A stretch of 64,000 bases of DNA from Actinomycetospora sp. TBRC 11914 (GTDB lineage Bacteria > Actinomycetota > Actinomycetes > Mycobacteriales > Pseudonocardiaceae). Positions 40,418 through 47,902 of this stretch are shown in pieces (within the stretch, counting starts at the first letter, position 1; each line of letters begins with the position of its first letter). The DNA lies in the NCBI RefSeq assembly GCF_012933465.1, contig NZ_JABBND010000002.1, positions 1 through 64,000 of the forward strand, in the 5' to 3' direction. Both the position numbers and the translations under genes were made by a program. The notes below the pieces were generated by a model that was not told the DNA's origin, ran no database searches, and saw only the letters and a list, made by a program, of their open reading frames with translations.

Positions 40418-42244
40418 TCAGCTGGCCGCTGCGAGCTGCGCGGCATACGCCCGGACAAGGACGTGGCATTCGAAGTGGCCCGGGTCGTGCTCCTCGAGCA
40501 GGCCGACCTCGGAGAGCTCGTCGAGCACGCCGTGGATGTCAGGCGCAGGACGAGTCATTGCGGCGGCCGTGTGATCGACAGTCGCGCGGGTTCCGGGCGT
40601 GAGGGTGGGCGCCACGGTCCGGAAGACTTCCGCGGCGCGGGCGCTGAGCTGGTGATACGAACTGGCGAAAGCCTGGTGCGCTGCGATCTCGGCGTGGTCG
40701 ACAGCCTCGATCCGCACCTGAACAAGGGACTGACCGCCTGCGACGCGGGCGCCGGCGTAGGCGAGCGCGAGCGGTAGACGTCCGCATCGTTCGATCACGA
40801 CGTCGAGGGTGCGCGCGTCGGTTGGGGCGGGGAGTCCACCCAGGTGCCCGATCAGGCACGCCCGTGCCTCTTGGCGGCTCGGGAGGCCCACCTTCATCAG
40901 ATGCGCTCCCGCTGCTGCGCGCAGCGCCGTGAGCCGTTGCCTGCCGGTGACCAGGGCGATGCAGCCCTCGGAGGCGGGAACGAGGTCGATGACCTGCTCG
41001 GCGGTGCGCACGTTGTCGAGCATCACGAGCACCCGCTGGCCACTCAGCAGCGAGCGGTAGAGACCGGCCATCGCTTGCCGACCCTCTGGAACCGACTGTG
41101 TCGGTACGCCGAGCCCGGTGAGCAGCTCGCGGAGTGCCTGTTCTGCGGTGAGCGGGTCGGTTCCGTCGGCGAACCCGCGCAAGTCGAGGTGCAGTTGCCC
41201 GTCGGGGTAGTTCGCCGCGATGCAATGGGCCAAGTGGACCGCGACGGCACTCTTGCCCACGCCGGGCATGCCGTGGAGCGCGATGACCTTTGGTGGGTCA
41301 ACCACGGCTAGCACTCGGCTCAGTTCGGCGAGGATTTCAGTACGACCGACGAAGAACGGCAGATCAGCGGGTAACTGAGCCGGCCGGGTGATGGGCCACG
41401 GACCGGCGGGCGAATGCTTCTCGGGTGCGCCGGTGGTGGTGTCGGCCGTGACCCGGCGGTAGGCCAGTGCGAGCTCTGGACCCGGCTCGATGCCGAGTTC
41501 GCGTCGAAGCCGGTCCCGCACGCCCTGGAAGGCCGCGACGGCTTCGGCGCGCTGGCCGGCGAGAGCGAGGTTTGCCACCAGCTCAGCGTGCAGTGGCTCG
41601 TGGAACGGGCCGATCTCGGCAGCAGCCCAGATCACCTCGAGGACAGACCGCGAGCGACCGTGGCGGCGCGCGAGCTGTGCCGCCGTGGTGGCCAACGCGA
41701 GATAGGACCGGTCGAGAGCGGCGAACATGGTCTGTGCTGACACGGTGTCGGCGATGCCGCTGCCGCTCGGGCCGCGCCAGAGTCGTAGGGCCGCCACGCA
41801 GTGCCGCAGGGCCGCCTCCTGGTCGCTTTCGCTCAGGGCCCGCCGGAACGATCCCTCAGCCTGGTGGTAGGCCGCGAGGTCGAGTACCGCGGGGTCGGCG
41901 ATGAACCGGTAACCGTGCCCATGACCCAACAGCCACTGACCGCTGGCCCGGGGCGCCAGGTCGGGCTCCAGCACGCGGCGCAACGCTCCGATGTACTTGT
42001 GGATCGTGTTGATCGCGCTGGTCGGAGGCCGGTCCTCCCAGATCAGGTCGATCATCTCCGACATCGTCACCGGACTGCCGGCATGCGCGAGGAGAACAGC
42101 AAGGAGTTGGCGCTGCAGGCGAGGGCCGGCCGAGACCTCCGCGCCATCGCGCCAGACCCGCAGCGGGCCGAGGACCCGCAGCTCCAACGGCGCCGGCGAC
42201 GACACGACAGGTCCGAATGCAGGCTCGTCCAGCACCGACGTCAT
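40418..42244 (-). CDS. SARP/AfsR-like regulator with NB-ARC ATPase domain
   Basis: The 608-residue protein has an OmpR-like winged helix (about residues 20-110; LRVLGPLRVWRDGAEV) and a BTAD bacterial transcriptional-activator domain (about 115-260, ending GIEPGPELALAYRRV). An NB-ARC ATPase follows, with Walker A ALHGMPGVGKSAVAVHLA near residue 325 and Walker B VLVMLDN. The TPR tail of full AfsR is absent. Such proteins switch on local clusters, usually antibiotic genes; here the obvious targets are the carboxylate genes. It is divergent from the TetR gene. Confidence 0.9.
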   Translation of the reverse strand: MTSVLDEPAFGPVVSSPAPLELRVLGPLRVWRDGAEVSAGPRLQRQLLAVLLAHAGSPVTMSEMIDLIWEDRPPTSAINTIHKYIGALRRVLEPDLAPRASGQWLLGHGHGYRFIADPAVLDLAAYHQAEGSFRRALSESDQEAALRHCVAALRLWRGPSGSGIADTVSAQTMFAALDRSYLALATTAAQLARRHGRSRSVLEVIWAAAEIGPFHEPLHAELVANLALAGQRAEAVAAFQGVRDRLRRELGIEPGPELALAYRRVTADTTTGAPEKHSPAGPWPITRPAQLPADLPFFVGRTEILAELSRVLAVVDPPKVIALHGMPGVGKSAVAVHLAHCIAANYPDGQLHLDLRGFADGTDPLTAEQALRELLTGLGVPTQSVPEGRQAMAGLYRSLLSGQRVLVMLDNVRTAEQVIDLVPASEGCIALVTGRQRLTALRAAAGAHLMKVGLPSRQEARACLIGHLGGLPAPTDARTLDVVIERCGRLPLALAYAGARVAGGQSLVQVRIEAVDHAEIAAHQAFASSYHQLSARAAEVFRTVAPTLTPGTRATVDHTAAAMTRPAPDIHGVLDELSEVGLLEEHDPGHFECHVLVRAYAAQLAAAS

Positions 42245-42333
42245 GATCCACCCTCCCCGGTGCCCGGCCGGAGCAGGAGGCCCCCTCAGCTCGGGTTCGT
42301 GAACTGGAGTCCGACTCTAGCCTCCAGAGACTA

Positions 42334-42345
42334 GCTTGAACAAGC
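42334..42345. promoter_or_regulatory. Putative TetR operator in the divergent gap
   Basis: GCTTG-AA-CAAGC is a perfect 5-bp inverted repeat, flanked by a longer imperfect one (CCGACTC...GAGTCGG, 42311 to about 42363). It lies between the divergent SARP and TetR genes, where TetR autoregulation usually occurs. Confidence 0.45.
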
Positions 42346-42364
42346 CAACTCTGGCTGGAGTCGG

Positions 42365-42370
42365 TATTGT
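42365..42370 (+). promoter_or_regulatory. -10 box of the TetR gene
   Basis: TATTGT ends six bases before the ATG at 42377 and there is no Shine-Dalgarno, predicting a leaderless transcript. Confidence 0.5.
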
Positions 42371-42376
42371 CCAGCT

Positions 42377-43015
42377 ATGGACAGCACCGACCACCGGCCG
42401 CGCCGCGAGGAGTACGCCGATCAGACGAAGGCGGCCGTGCTCGCCGCGGCCCGCCAGCTGTTCTCTGACAACGGTTACTTTCAGACCAAGGTCGAGCAGA
42501 TCGCGAAGATGAGCCGCGTCTCGCCTGCCACCGTCTATGCGCAGTGTGGTGGCAAGCAGGGGCTGCTGCGGTCCCTGATGGACGGCTTCACCCAGTCGAC
42601 CGAGGTCGACGAGTCCTTCGAGGGCTCGCTCGTCGGCGCCGAACCGGCCGTCGTGATGGTCGCGCTGACCACCGGGTACCTCGAGATCACCAAGGAATGG
42701 GGCGACGTCATCACGGTCGTCCTCGATGTCGCACCTCACGACCCGGAGTCCGGCGCCGTGCTCGCGACGGCCCAGGAGCGACACGACCACAACTTGATGG
42801 CGATCTGCCGCCACCTCGAACAGATGAACGCCCTCCGCGACGGCATCGACGCGTCGACCGCGACCCGGATCATCACGTACTTCTACGGCATCGACGGACT
42901 CCTGCGAGCCCACAAAGTGCTCGGTTGGCCACTCGAGCGCTGTAACGAATGGTTGCTGGCACGGACCGCCGCCGAGGTCCTGACGGCCCCCGAAACGCTC
43001 GCGCCCGCATCGTGA
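42377..43015 (+). CDS. TetR/AcrR family regulator
   Basis: The 212-residue protein has the N-terminal TetR helix-turn-helix (AVLAAARQLFSDNGYFQTKV, then IAKMSRVSPATVYAQCGGKQGLL, about residues 20-67) and a C-terminal ligand domain without recognisable specificity. It is divergent from the SARP regulator and convergent with the hydrolase. An inverted repeat and -10 box lie directly upstream, so it probably represses itself and the SARP gene. Confidence 0.88.
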   Translation: MDSTDHRPRREEYADQTKAAVLAAARQLFSDNGYFQTKVEQIAKMSRVSPATVYAQCGGKQGLLRSLMDGFTQSTEVDESFEGSLVGAEPAVVMVALTTGYLEITKEWGDVITVVLDVAPHDPESGAVLATAQERHDHNLMAICRHLEQMNALRDGIDASTATRIITYFYGIDGLLRAHKVLGWPLERCNEWLLARTAAEVLTAPETLAPAS

Positions 43016-43067
43016 GCCCGATGCGCTCGGGGTGCGACCATCGTTGATGACCTGCCGAGCGTGGTCC

Positions 43068-43105
43068 GGCGCCCTCACCCGCAGGGACCTGCGCGTGAGG
43101 GCGCC
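43068..43105. terminator. Bidirectional hairpin terminator
   Basis: GGCGCCCTCAC pairs perfectly with GTGAGGGCGCC, and an inner CGCAG/CTGCG stem closes on the loop GGAC. The 38-base two-part hairpin sits exactly between the convergent TetR and hydrolase genes, so it should stop transcription from both sides. Confidence 0.75.
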
Positions 43106-43129
43106 GATGTCACTGGTGCGGCGCCGCCG

Positions 43130-43954
43130 TCACTCTCGGATGAACGCCAGTAGGTCTGCGTTGATCGTCTCGGCGTGGGTGGTCGGCATGCCGTGGGGGA
43201 ATCCCGCGTAGGTCTTGAGGACTCCGTTCTTCAGCAGGGCAACGGCTCGGGGCCCGGAGCTCTCGTACGGGACGATCTGGTCGCCGTCACCGTTCATGAC
43301 CAGGACCGGAACCGAGATCCGCTCAAGGTCGTCGCTGAAGTCCTCGCGGATGAAGGCGTTGACGCATTCGTACTGGCCGTGCGCCCCGCCCATCATCCCC
43401 TGGCGCCACCAATTCGCGATGACGGCCTCCGAAGCCTCCACATCCGGCTTGTTGAAGTTGTAGAACGGCCCTGCCGGCACCTCGCGGTAGAACTCGGACC
43501 TGTTGGCCGCCAGCCCCTGCTGAAGGCCTTCGAAACCAGCCAACGGCGTACCGGCCGGGTTGGCTTCGGTCTGCAGCACCGAGGGGGTCACCGCGCTCAT
43601 CAACACGGCCTTCGCGACACGCTCCTCCCCGTGGCGTCCGAGGTAACGCGCAACCTCACCACCACCGGCGGAATGCCCGACGTGGACCGCTTCGCGCAGG
43701 TCGAGATGCTGCACCAGTTCGGCGAGATCGTCGGCGTAATGATCCATGTCGTTGCCCTGCGTCGGCTGGGAGGACCGCCCGTGCCCACGCCTGTCATGAG
43801 CGACAACTCGGTAACCGTGGTGCAGAAAGAACATCATCTGCGCGTCCCAGTCATCCGAGGACAGAGGCCAACCATGGCTGAAGACAATCGGCTGCCCGAT
43901 GCCCCAGTCCTTGTAGAAGATCGATGTTCCATCGGTTGTCGTGAATTCGGGCAT
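43130..43954 (-). CDS. Alpha/beta hydrolase, non-heme haloperoxidase/esterase type
   Basis: The 274-residue enzyme is close to the cofactor-free bromo/chloroperoxidase-esterase group. It has an oxyanion-hole motif FSHGWPLSSDDWD, the nucleophile Ser in VGHSAGGGEV near residue 97, the acid in MNGDGDQIVP and the final His in FPHGMPTTH. HDRRGHGRSSQP is typical. These enzymes act mainly as esterases; haloperoxidation is a side activity. It is an isolated gene in the island. Confidence 0.88.
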   Translation of the reverse strand: MPEFTTTDGTSIFYKDWGIGQPIVFSHGWPLSSDDWDAQMMFFLHHGYRVVAHDRRGHGRSSQPTQGNDMDHYADDLAELVQHLDLREAVHVGHSAGGGEVARYLGRHGEERVAKAVLMSAVTPSVLQTEANPAGTPLAGFEGLQQGLAANRSEFYREVPAGPFYNFNKPDVEASEAVIANWWRQGMMGGAHGQYECVNAFIREDFSDDLERISVPVLVMNGDGDQIVPYESSGPRAVALLKNGVLKTYAGFPHGMPTTHAETINADLLAFIRE

Positions 43955-44744
43955 CGCAACCTCGCCTCGCTCGCTCGGGTGGACGGCAGGCCGGACGCCG
44001 TGCACGCCCGGCCCGAGTAGCTGTAAGCACTCCGACTTGACGGGCCGTGGACAGGTTGTGGAGTGAGACGCCTGCCAACCGCACGGGCGGCTCCGCGGGC
44101 AGCGCCGCCACCGGCGGCTCGCCGAGCGCGTCGCACACCTCCACGGGCACCGGACGCAACGGCGGCCGCGGCGGCACTGGGGCCACGGGGCGGACGGCGC
44201 CGGCGAGGGCGGTCTGGAGGGTCCGGCGGAACAGGGGCCGGGGATGCCCTCGAGATGGTCAGTGGCCGAGGGCGCGCAGCCTGTCCTGGGCCACCTCGAC
44301 GCGCCCGGTGGACGACGTGACATGACCAGATCTCCTCAGACGGTCTGGTCTCCGGACTCGCCGGGGCGGTTCAACTCTTCCGGCCTAGGGCCGCGAGCCC
44401 GGATCAGCGGTTGAAGCGCACCCAGCTCTCAGCCCGATGCTTGCCAGGTCATCGCTCCGCAATAGGAGCGCCGGAGATGAGCCGACCTCCGTCGGGCGGA
44501 CGGGCGAGGCCGGCGACGGTCGACGATGTGGAGCGGGTCGGGGACGCGCCGCCGATTAACCCTGGCAGGCGGACCGCTCCTCAGCCCACGCGACGAGGTC
44601 AAGGAGTGGCTGGGCCCGCATGCCGTGGTACGGATCGTGGTGCGAACGACCGACTACGAGCGGCTCCTGGAGGACCTTGAAGACACTCGAGCGACACCAC
44701 AGGCCCTGGTAGAAGCTGTAGGACACGCCGTCCGACACTCTGGC
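43955..44744. other. Gene-poor right end of the island
   Basis: No convincing gene fills this 790-bp stretch. It holds the right 25-bp inner repeat and an inverted repeat GACCAGA/TCTGGTC (44324-44350). A plus-strand frame at about 44580-44728 contains RTTDYERLLEDLEDTRATPQ, which faintly recalls the C-terminus of Phd/YefM antitoxins; it has no start or partner toxin and I treat it at most as a relic. The remainder looks like eroded sequence. Confidence 0.4.
44349..44373 (+). repeat. 25-bp inner direct repeat, right copy
   Basis: Exact copy of 35144-35168. It lies about 370 bases inside attR, in a gene-free stretch, overlapping the right arm of a GACCAGA/TCTGGTC inverted repeat. Confidence 0.8.
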
Positions 44745-44781
44745 GTCAAGGGGTCGCAGGTTCAAATCCTGTCGTCCCGAC
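44745..44781 (+). repeat. attR: second copy of the tRNA-Pro 3' end
   Basis: Identical over 37 bases to 34758-34794. It lacks the 5' acceptor strand, D-arm and anticodon, so it is an attachment-site copy and not a tRNA gene. Confidence 0.9.
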
Positions 44782-44793
44782 CACGACGGCGAG

Positions 44794-44833
44794 CCCCGTC
44801 GACATGGGTGAAAGTCCAGGTCGGCGGGGTTTT
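44794..44833 (+). terminator. Rho-independent terminator, probably the original tRNA-Pro terminator
   Basis: CCCCGTCGAC (44794-44803) pairs with GTCGGCGGGG (44820-44829) over ten bases with one G-U pair, and TTTT follows. It begins 13 bases after attR and has no gene directly upstream except the tRNA fragment. It is therefore most simply read as the terminator of tRNA-Pro before the island was inserted. The next 249 bases to the PucR gene show nothing recognisable. Confidence 0.7.
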
Positions 44834-45082
44834 CGTGTTCGGCACTATGGTGGACGTTCTCTGCTCGATCTCAGAAGTCAGAGAACAGTGGAATGTCGGC
44901 GAGATTCAGATGGTCCGGGGCTGCGAGAGACGAAATTCTCTCCAGCTCGATGTCGACAACACACAGTCCATCGGTGTCCGCACACGCAGGACCACTTGTC
45001 CGCCCTCCCGGAGTTCGAGGCGTCGTCGGCACGAGCCCGACAACCGGCCGAACACCCAGCGACGAAGTCCTCACGGCGGCGG

Positions 45083-46507
45083 CTACTCCGTGGCGGGCAG
45101 GACGAGCGGCTCGGCGACGACGGCGGCACGAACCGCGGCGTGCAGGTTCAGCCGGGTGTCGGCGTTCGCGAGGTCGTGTCCCGAGAGTTCCCGGATGCGT
45201 TGCAGTCGGTACCGCAGCGTGGAGCGGTGGATGTGCAGTGCGGCGGCGGTGGCGTCGTAGTCGCCGCCCCGGTCGAGGTAGACCCCCAGGGTGTGCACCA
45301 GGCCGGTCTGCCGACGCGCGTCGTAGGCGAGCAGGCTGCCCAGCCAGTCCTCAACGAACGCACGTGCCTCTCGGCGGCTCTCGTTCGTGGCGTGGCGCCG
45401 GTGGAGACCGAGATCCTCGAACGTGATCAGACCCTGGGGCTCGGCCTGACCGGTGCTCACCGTCAGGGCCTGCATCGCCTCGCGGTAGGAGCGGGGGAGG
45501 TGTTCGGGCCGCTCGACGAAGCCGCCGACCCCGATCGCGGGGGCGCCTTGCAAGACATCGGTGAACGCGTCGTGGACGACCCGCCACGCCGCCTTGGAGC
45601 GCACGTGGCGTCCGCGACCGTCCTCGGACCCGTTGCGCCCGGCGGCACGGTCCGACCACGGGGCCATCGCGGAGCCGTCCCCGTCCAGCCACAGGCTGGG
45701 GGTCCCGCACACGAGGACGGCGGTCTGCCCCCGCAGGGTGCCCAGGAAGGACATGTCCAGGGTGCGCGCGGCGTGCTCCAACAGATCGCCCACGGCCTCG
45801 CCGTCGGGCCAGGGCCCGGGCCGGGGTCGGACGGCCAGCACGCGGTGGGGGCCGGTGAGGTCGTGACTGAGGGCCGACGCCCAGGCGACCTGGCGCTCGA
45901 CCTCCGCCTCGAGGTCATCGGGGTGGCACTCGACCAGCACCGTCTCCACGAGGTCGTGGCGCAGCCGCAGTTCGGTCCTGGCCAGGATGCGGCGGTGACG
46001 CAAGTGCAGGGTGAGCGCGCTGGTCGTCAGACTGATCGCGTGGAGGGCCCCGGCCCGGGGGTTTCCGGGTTGGTCGCCGGATTCCGGATCGGACTCGTCG
46101 GAGGGTTCGAGGATGTCCTCCGGATCGAGGACGACGATCACGCCGAGGACGGTGCCGCGGGAGGCGGCCACGCTGGCCAGCCGTTCCCCGGCCCGCAGCG
46201 GCCCCGACGCGCGCAGCGCCGCGTCGAGAAGGTGGTCGCGCTGCGCGCGGGTCACCCGCGGGTACGGTGCGCCTTCGTCATCGCCGGCCCGGGCCAGCAC
46301 GCGCCCGGAGGAATCCTCCACGACCACGGCCAGGCCGAGGCGCTCGTGGAGTACCTCGGCGAGACCCTGCTCCGGCACGTCGGTGCGCAGCGCCTGGCCG
46401 AGCGCATCCTGGAACCGGTACTCGCGGGCCAAGGCGGCCTCGACCTCGGCCCGGGCCTGCCGTTCGCGCACGAGCTGCGGGTCGGGCGACGCGCGGTCGT
46501 TCGCCAT
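45083..46507 (-). CDS. PucR/CdaR-type helix-turn-helix regulator
   Basis: The 474-residue regulator has an N-terminal sensory part (about 1-190, including the GAF-like VLARAGDDEG and GERLASVAASRGTVLGVIVV) and a GGDEF-like middle. The PucR C-terminal helix-turn-helix holds TLGVYLDRGGDYDATAAALHI and HRSTLRYRLQRI (about 410-450). PucR-type activators respond to purine or amino-acid related compounds. No enzyme cluster is adjacent on the same strand, so its target is unknown. Confidence 0.87.
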   Translation of the reverse strand: MANDRASPDPQLVRERQARAEVEAALAREYRFQDALGQALRTDVPEQGLAEVLHERLGLAVVVEDSSGRVLARAGDDEGAPYPRVTRAQRDHLLDAALRASGPLRAGERLASVAASRGTVLGVIVVLDPEDILEPSDESDPESGDQPGNPRAGALHAISLTTSALTLHLRHRRILARTELRLRHDLVETVLVECHPDDLEAEVERQVAWASALSHDLTGPHRVLAVRPRPGPWPDGEAVGDLLEHAARTLDMSFLGTLRGQTAVLVCGTPSLWLDGDGSAMAPWSDRAAGRNGSEDGRGRHVRSKAAWRVVHDAFTDVLQGAPAIGVGGFVERPEHLPRSYREAMQALTVSTGQAEPQGLITFEDLGLHRRHATNESRREARAFVEDWLGSLLAYDARRQTGLVHTLGVYLDRGGDYDATAAALHIHRSTLRYRLQRIRELSGHDLANADTRLNLHAAVRAAVVAEPLVLPATE

Positions 46508-46567
46508 CGGATTGCTCCACTACTTTTTGAGTGTCGGGATAGACCGGACCGCGACGCCCTCTCCGTG

Positions 46568-46768
46568 TCAAGGGCCCGGGTCCGACTGCTCGTTAGCCGG
46601 ACCCTGGATCGGGGGAACGAATGCGCCGACGCCGGTCGAAGGGCTCGCAGCGGCCGTCGCGGCGCCTTCCCCGATGAGGGGCGCGCCTCGAGCGACGAGC
46701 CATGAGGCGACATCGTAGAGCCCGATGTCGGTGGTCTTCAGAGGCGCATCGCAGGCGCGCGAACGCAT
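46568..46768 (-). CDS. Small hypothetical open frame
   Basis: This 66-residue frame starts 12 bases after the STAS gene stop on the same strand. It contains TTDIGLYDVASWLVARGAPL, and an Ala/Gly/Pro-rich end. No ribosome-binding site is obvious and no family is recognised. It could be a short cotranscribed gene or simply an open stretch in the 273-bp gap between the STAS and PucR genes. Confidence 0.25.
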   Translation of the reverse strand: MRSRACDAPLKTTDIGLYDVASWLVARGAPLIGEGAATAAASPSTGVGAFVPPIQGPANEQSDPGP

Positions 46769-46780
46769 CGGTCGGGTCGG

Positions 46781-47245
46781 TCACCTGCCCCCGGAGGCGG
46801 GAGGGTGACCGGGGTGGCGACGCGATGGTGGCCCGCCCCCGTCGGGTCGTAGGGCTGCGTCGAGGCTGGGAAAGATCTCGAACAGGCTCTCGTCGTCGAG
46901 GACGGCCCGGATCACCTCGGGGGCTCCCGGAGCACGGACGATGCGGAGGTCGACGTCCGCGTCGCCGGCCTCGTAGGCCAGTTCGCGCAGCACGCTGGAG
47001 GCGGCGGCAGGCTCGGCCGCGCGGACGGCGGTGAGGTCGACCACGACCGGGTCGGCGGAGCGTGCGAGCAGGGCCCTGGCCTCGCGCCGCAGCTCAGCCG
47101 CGGCTGCTGAGTCGAGGGTGGCGCCGGCCCTGAGCAGGCGGGCGCCCGGCGGCGAGTCCGGGGTGGACGTCCTCGGTCGGTCGGGCCCTGGGTCGGGGTC
47201 CTCGCCGATGGGAGGAGGGTTCAACTGGTCGTCATCGGTCTGCAT
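46781..47245 (-). CDS. STAS-domain protein (anti-sigma factor antagonist type)
   Basis: The 154-residue protein has a STAS-like alpha/beta fold over about residues 38-130: RAGATLDSAAAAELRREARA, VVVDLTAVRAAEPAAASSVL, then IVRAPGAPEVIRAVL and SLFEIFPSLDAAL. The position after DLT where SpoIIAA-type proteins carry the phosphorylatable Ser reads RAAEPAAASS, so the phospho-site is uncertain. Both ends are Pro/Asp-rich. It may take part in partner switching of a stress sigma factor; no kinase or sigma gene is adjacent. Confidence 0.7.
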   Translation of the reverse strand: MQTDDDQLNPPPIGEDPDPGPDRPRTSTPDSPPGARLLRAGATLDSAAAAELRREARALLARSADPVVVDLTAVRAAEPAAASSVLRELAYEAGDADVDLRIVRAPGAPEVIRAVLDDESLFEIFPSLDAALRPDGGGPPSRRHPGHPPASGGR

Positions 47246-47902
47246 CGAACAGGCCCCCCGTCATACCGCCATCGAGGGCCCGTCGTCGGGGATGGTCGTG
47301 CCGCGGTCGGTGGTCATGGCTCGCTCTCGGTGCCGTCGAGAGCCGCGGCCAACGGGCTCCCGACCTGGATGCTCGGTGGACGCCATGAGACATACCGGGC
47401 GCGAGTTCCGCCGTCCACCCACCGATGGAAACTCTCGCCTCGACGGCGCGACGCACCGGCGTCCGGCTCCGGCACCGCGACGCGCGTCCCAGCGTGTCCC
47501 GCCACCGGTGGTCGGTGGCCTGGACGAAACCGGCGATCACGTCTCCTGCAGCGGCGCGGCGATCATCGGAGGGGACAGCACGCTCGGCGTGGTGCGGGCC
47601 GGGTCGCACAGCACGAGAAACAATGACGGCGATGCGAATCCGCAAGAATTGACAGTTGCCGACTCCGTGCGTTCGCGACCACGTGGGGCAAAGCTGTTCC
47701 ATGTGCTCGATCCAACCGACCCTAGTAGACCTGCTCGGAGGCGAGCCGGTAGCCCTCGCCGCTCCTGACAGCAGCCCCGCCGACCAGCTCCTCGGCACGC
47801 CAAGCCCACGCCTCGGATGGGAGGGCGATTCTGCTGTCCTGGTGCTGCTCGGCGATCTCCTCATCCGTCGTCGGATGGTCAGTGCTTCACGCCGAGCGCA
47901 GA
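47246..47902. other. 657-bp region without a convincing gene
   Basis: No supported gene is seen. On the minus strand directly after the flavocytochrome stop, bases 47722-47892 read as an open frame with protein-like character (TTDEEIAEQHQDSR, then AWAWRAEELVGGAAV and GYRLASEQVY). It has no ATG, GTG or TTG start in frame, so it may be a relic or a shifted extension. A plus-strand TTGACA at 47649-47654 resembles a -35 box but has no matching -10. Confidence 0.4.

Noticed and set aside
43955-44324. N-terminal extension of the haloperoxidase-like hydrolase or separate minus-strand gene
   Set aside because: The frame is Arg/Pro/Cys-rich with no family resemblance, and the hydrolase begins properly at the ATG at 43954.
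44745-44781. Second tRNA-Pro gene
   Set aside because: Only the 3' part from the anticodon stem onward is present; upstream bases cannot form the acceptor, D-arm or anticodon loop.
44871-45074. Short minus-strand frame between attR and the PucR gene
   Set aside because: There is no ribosome site, no family resemblance and no sign of selection visible; it is likely chance.
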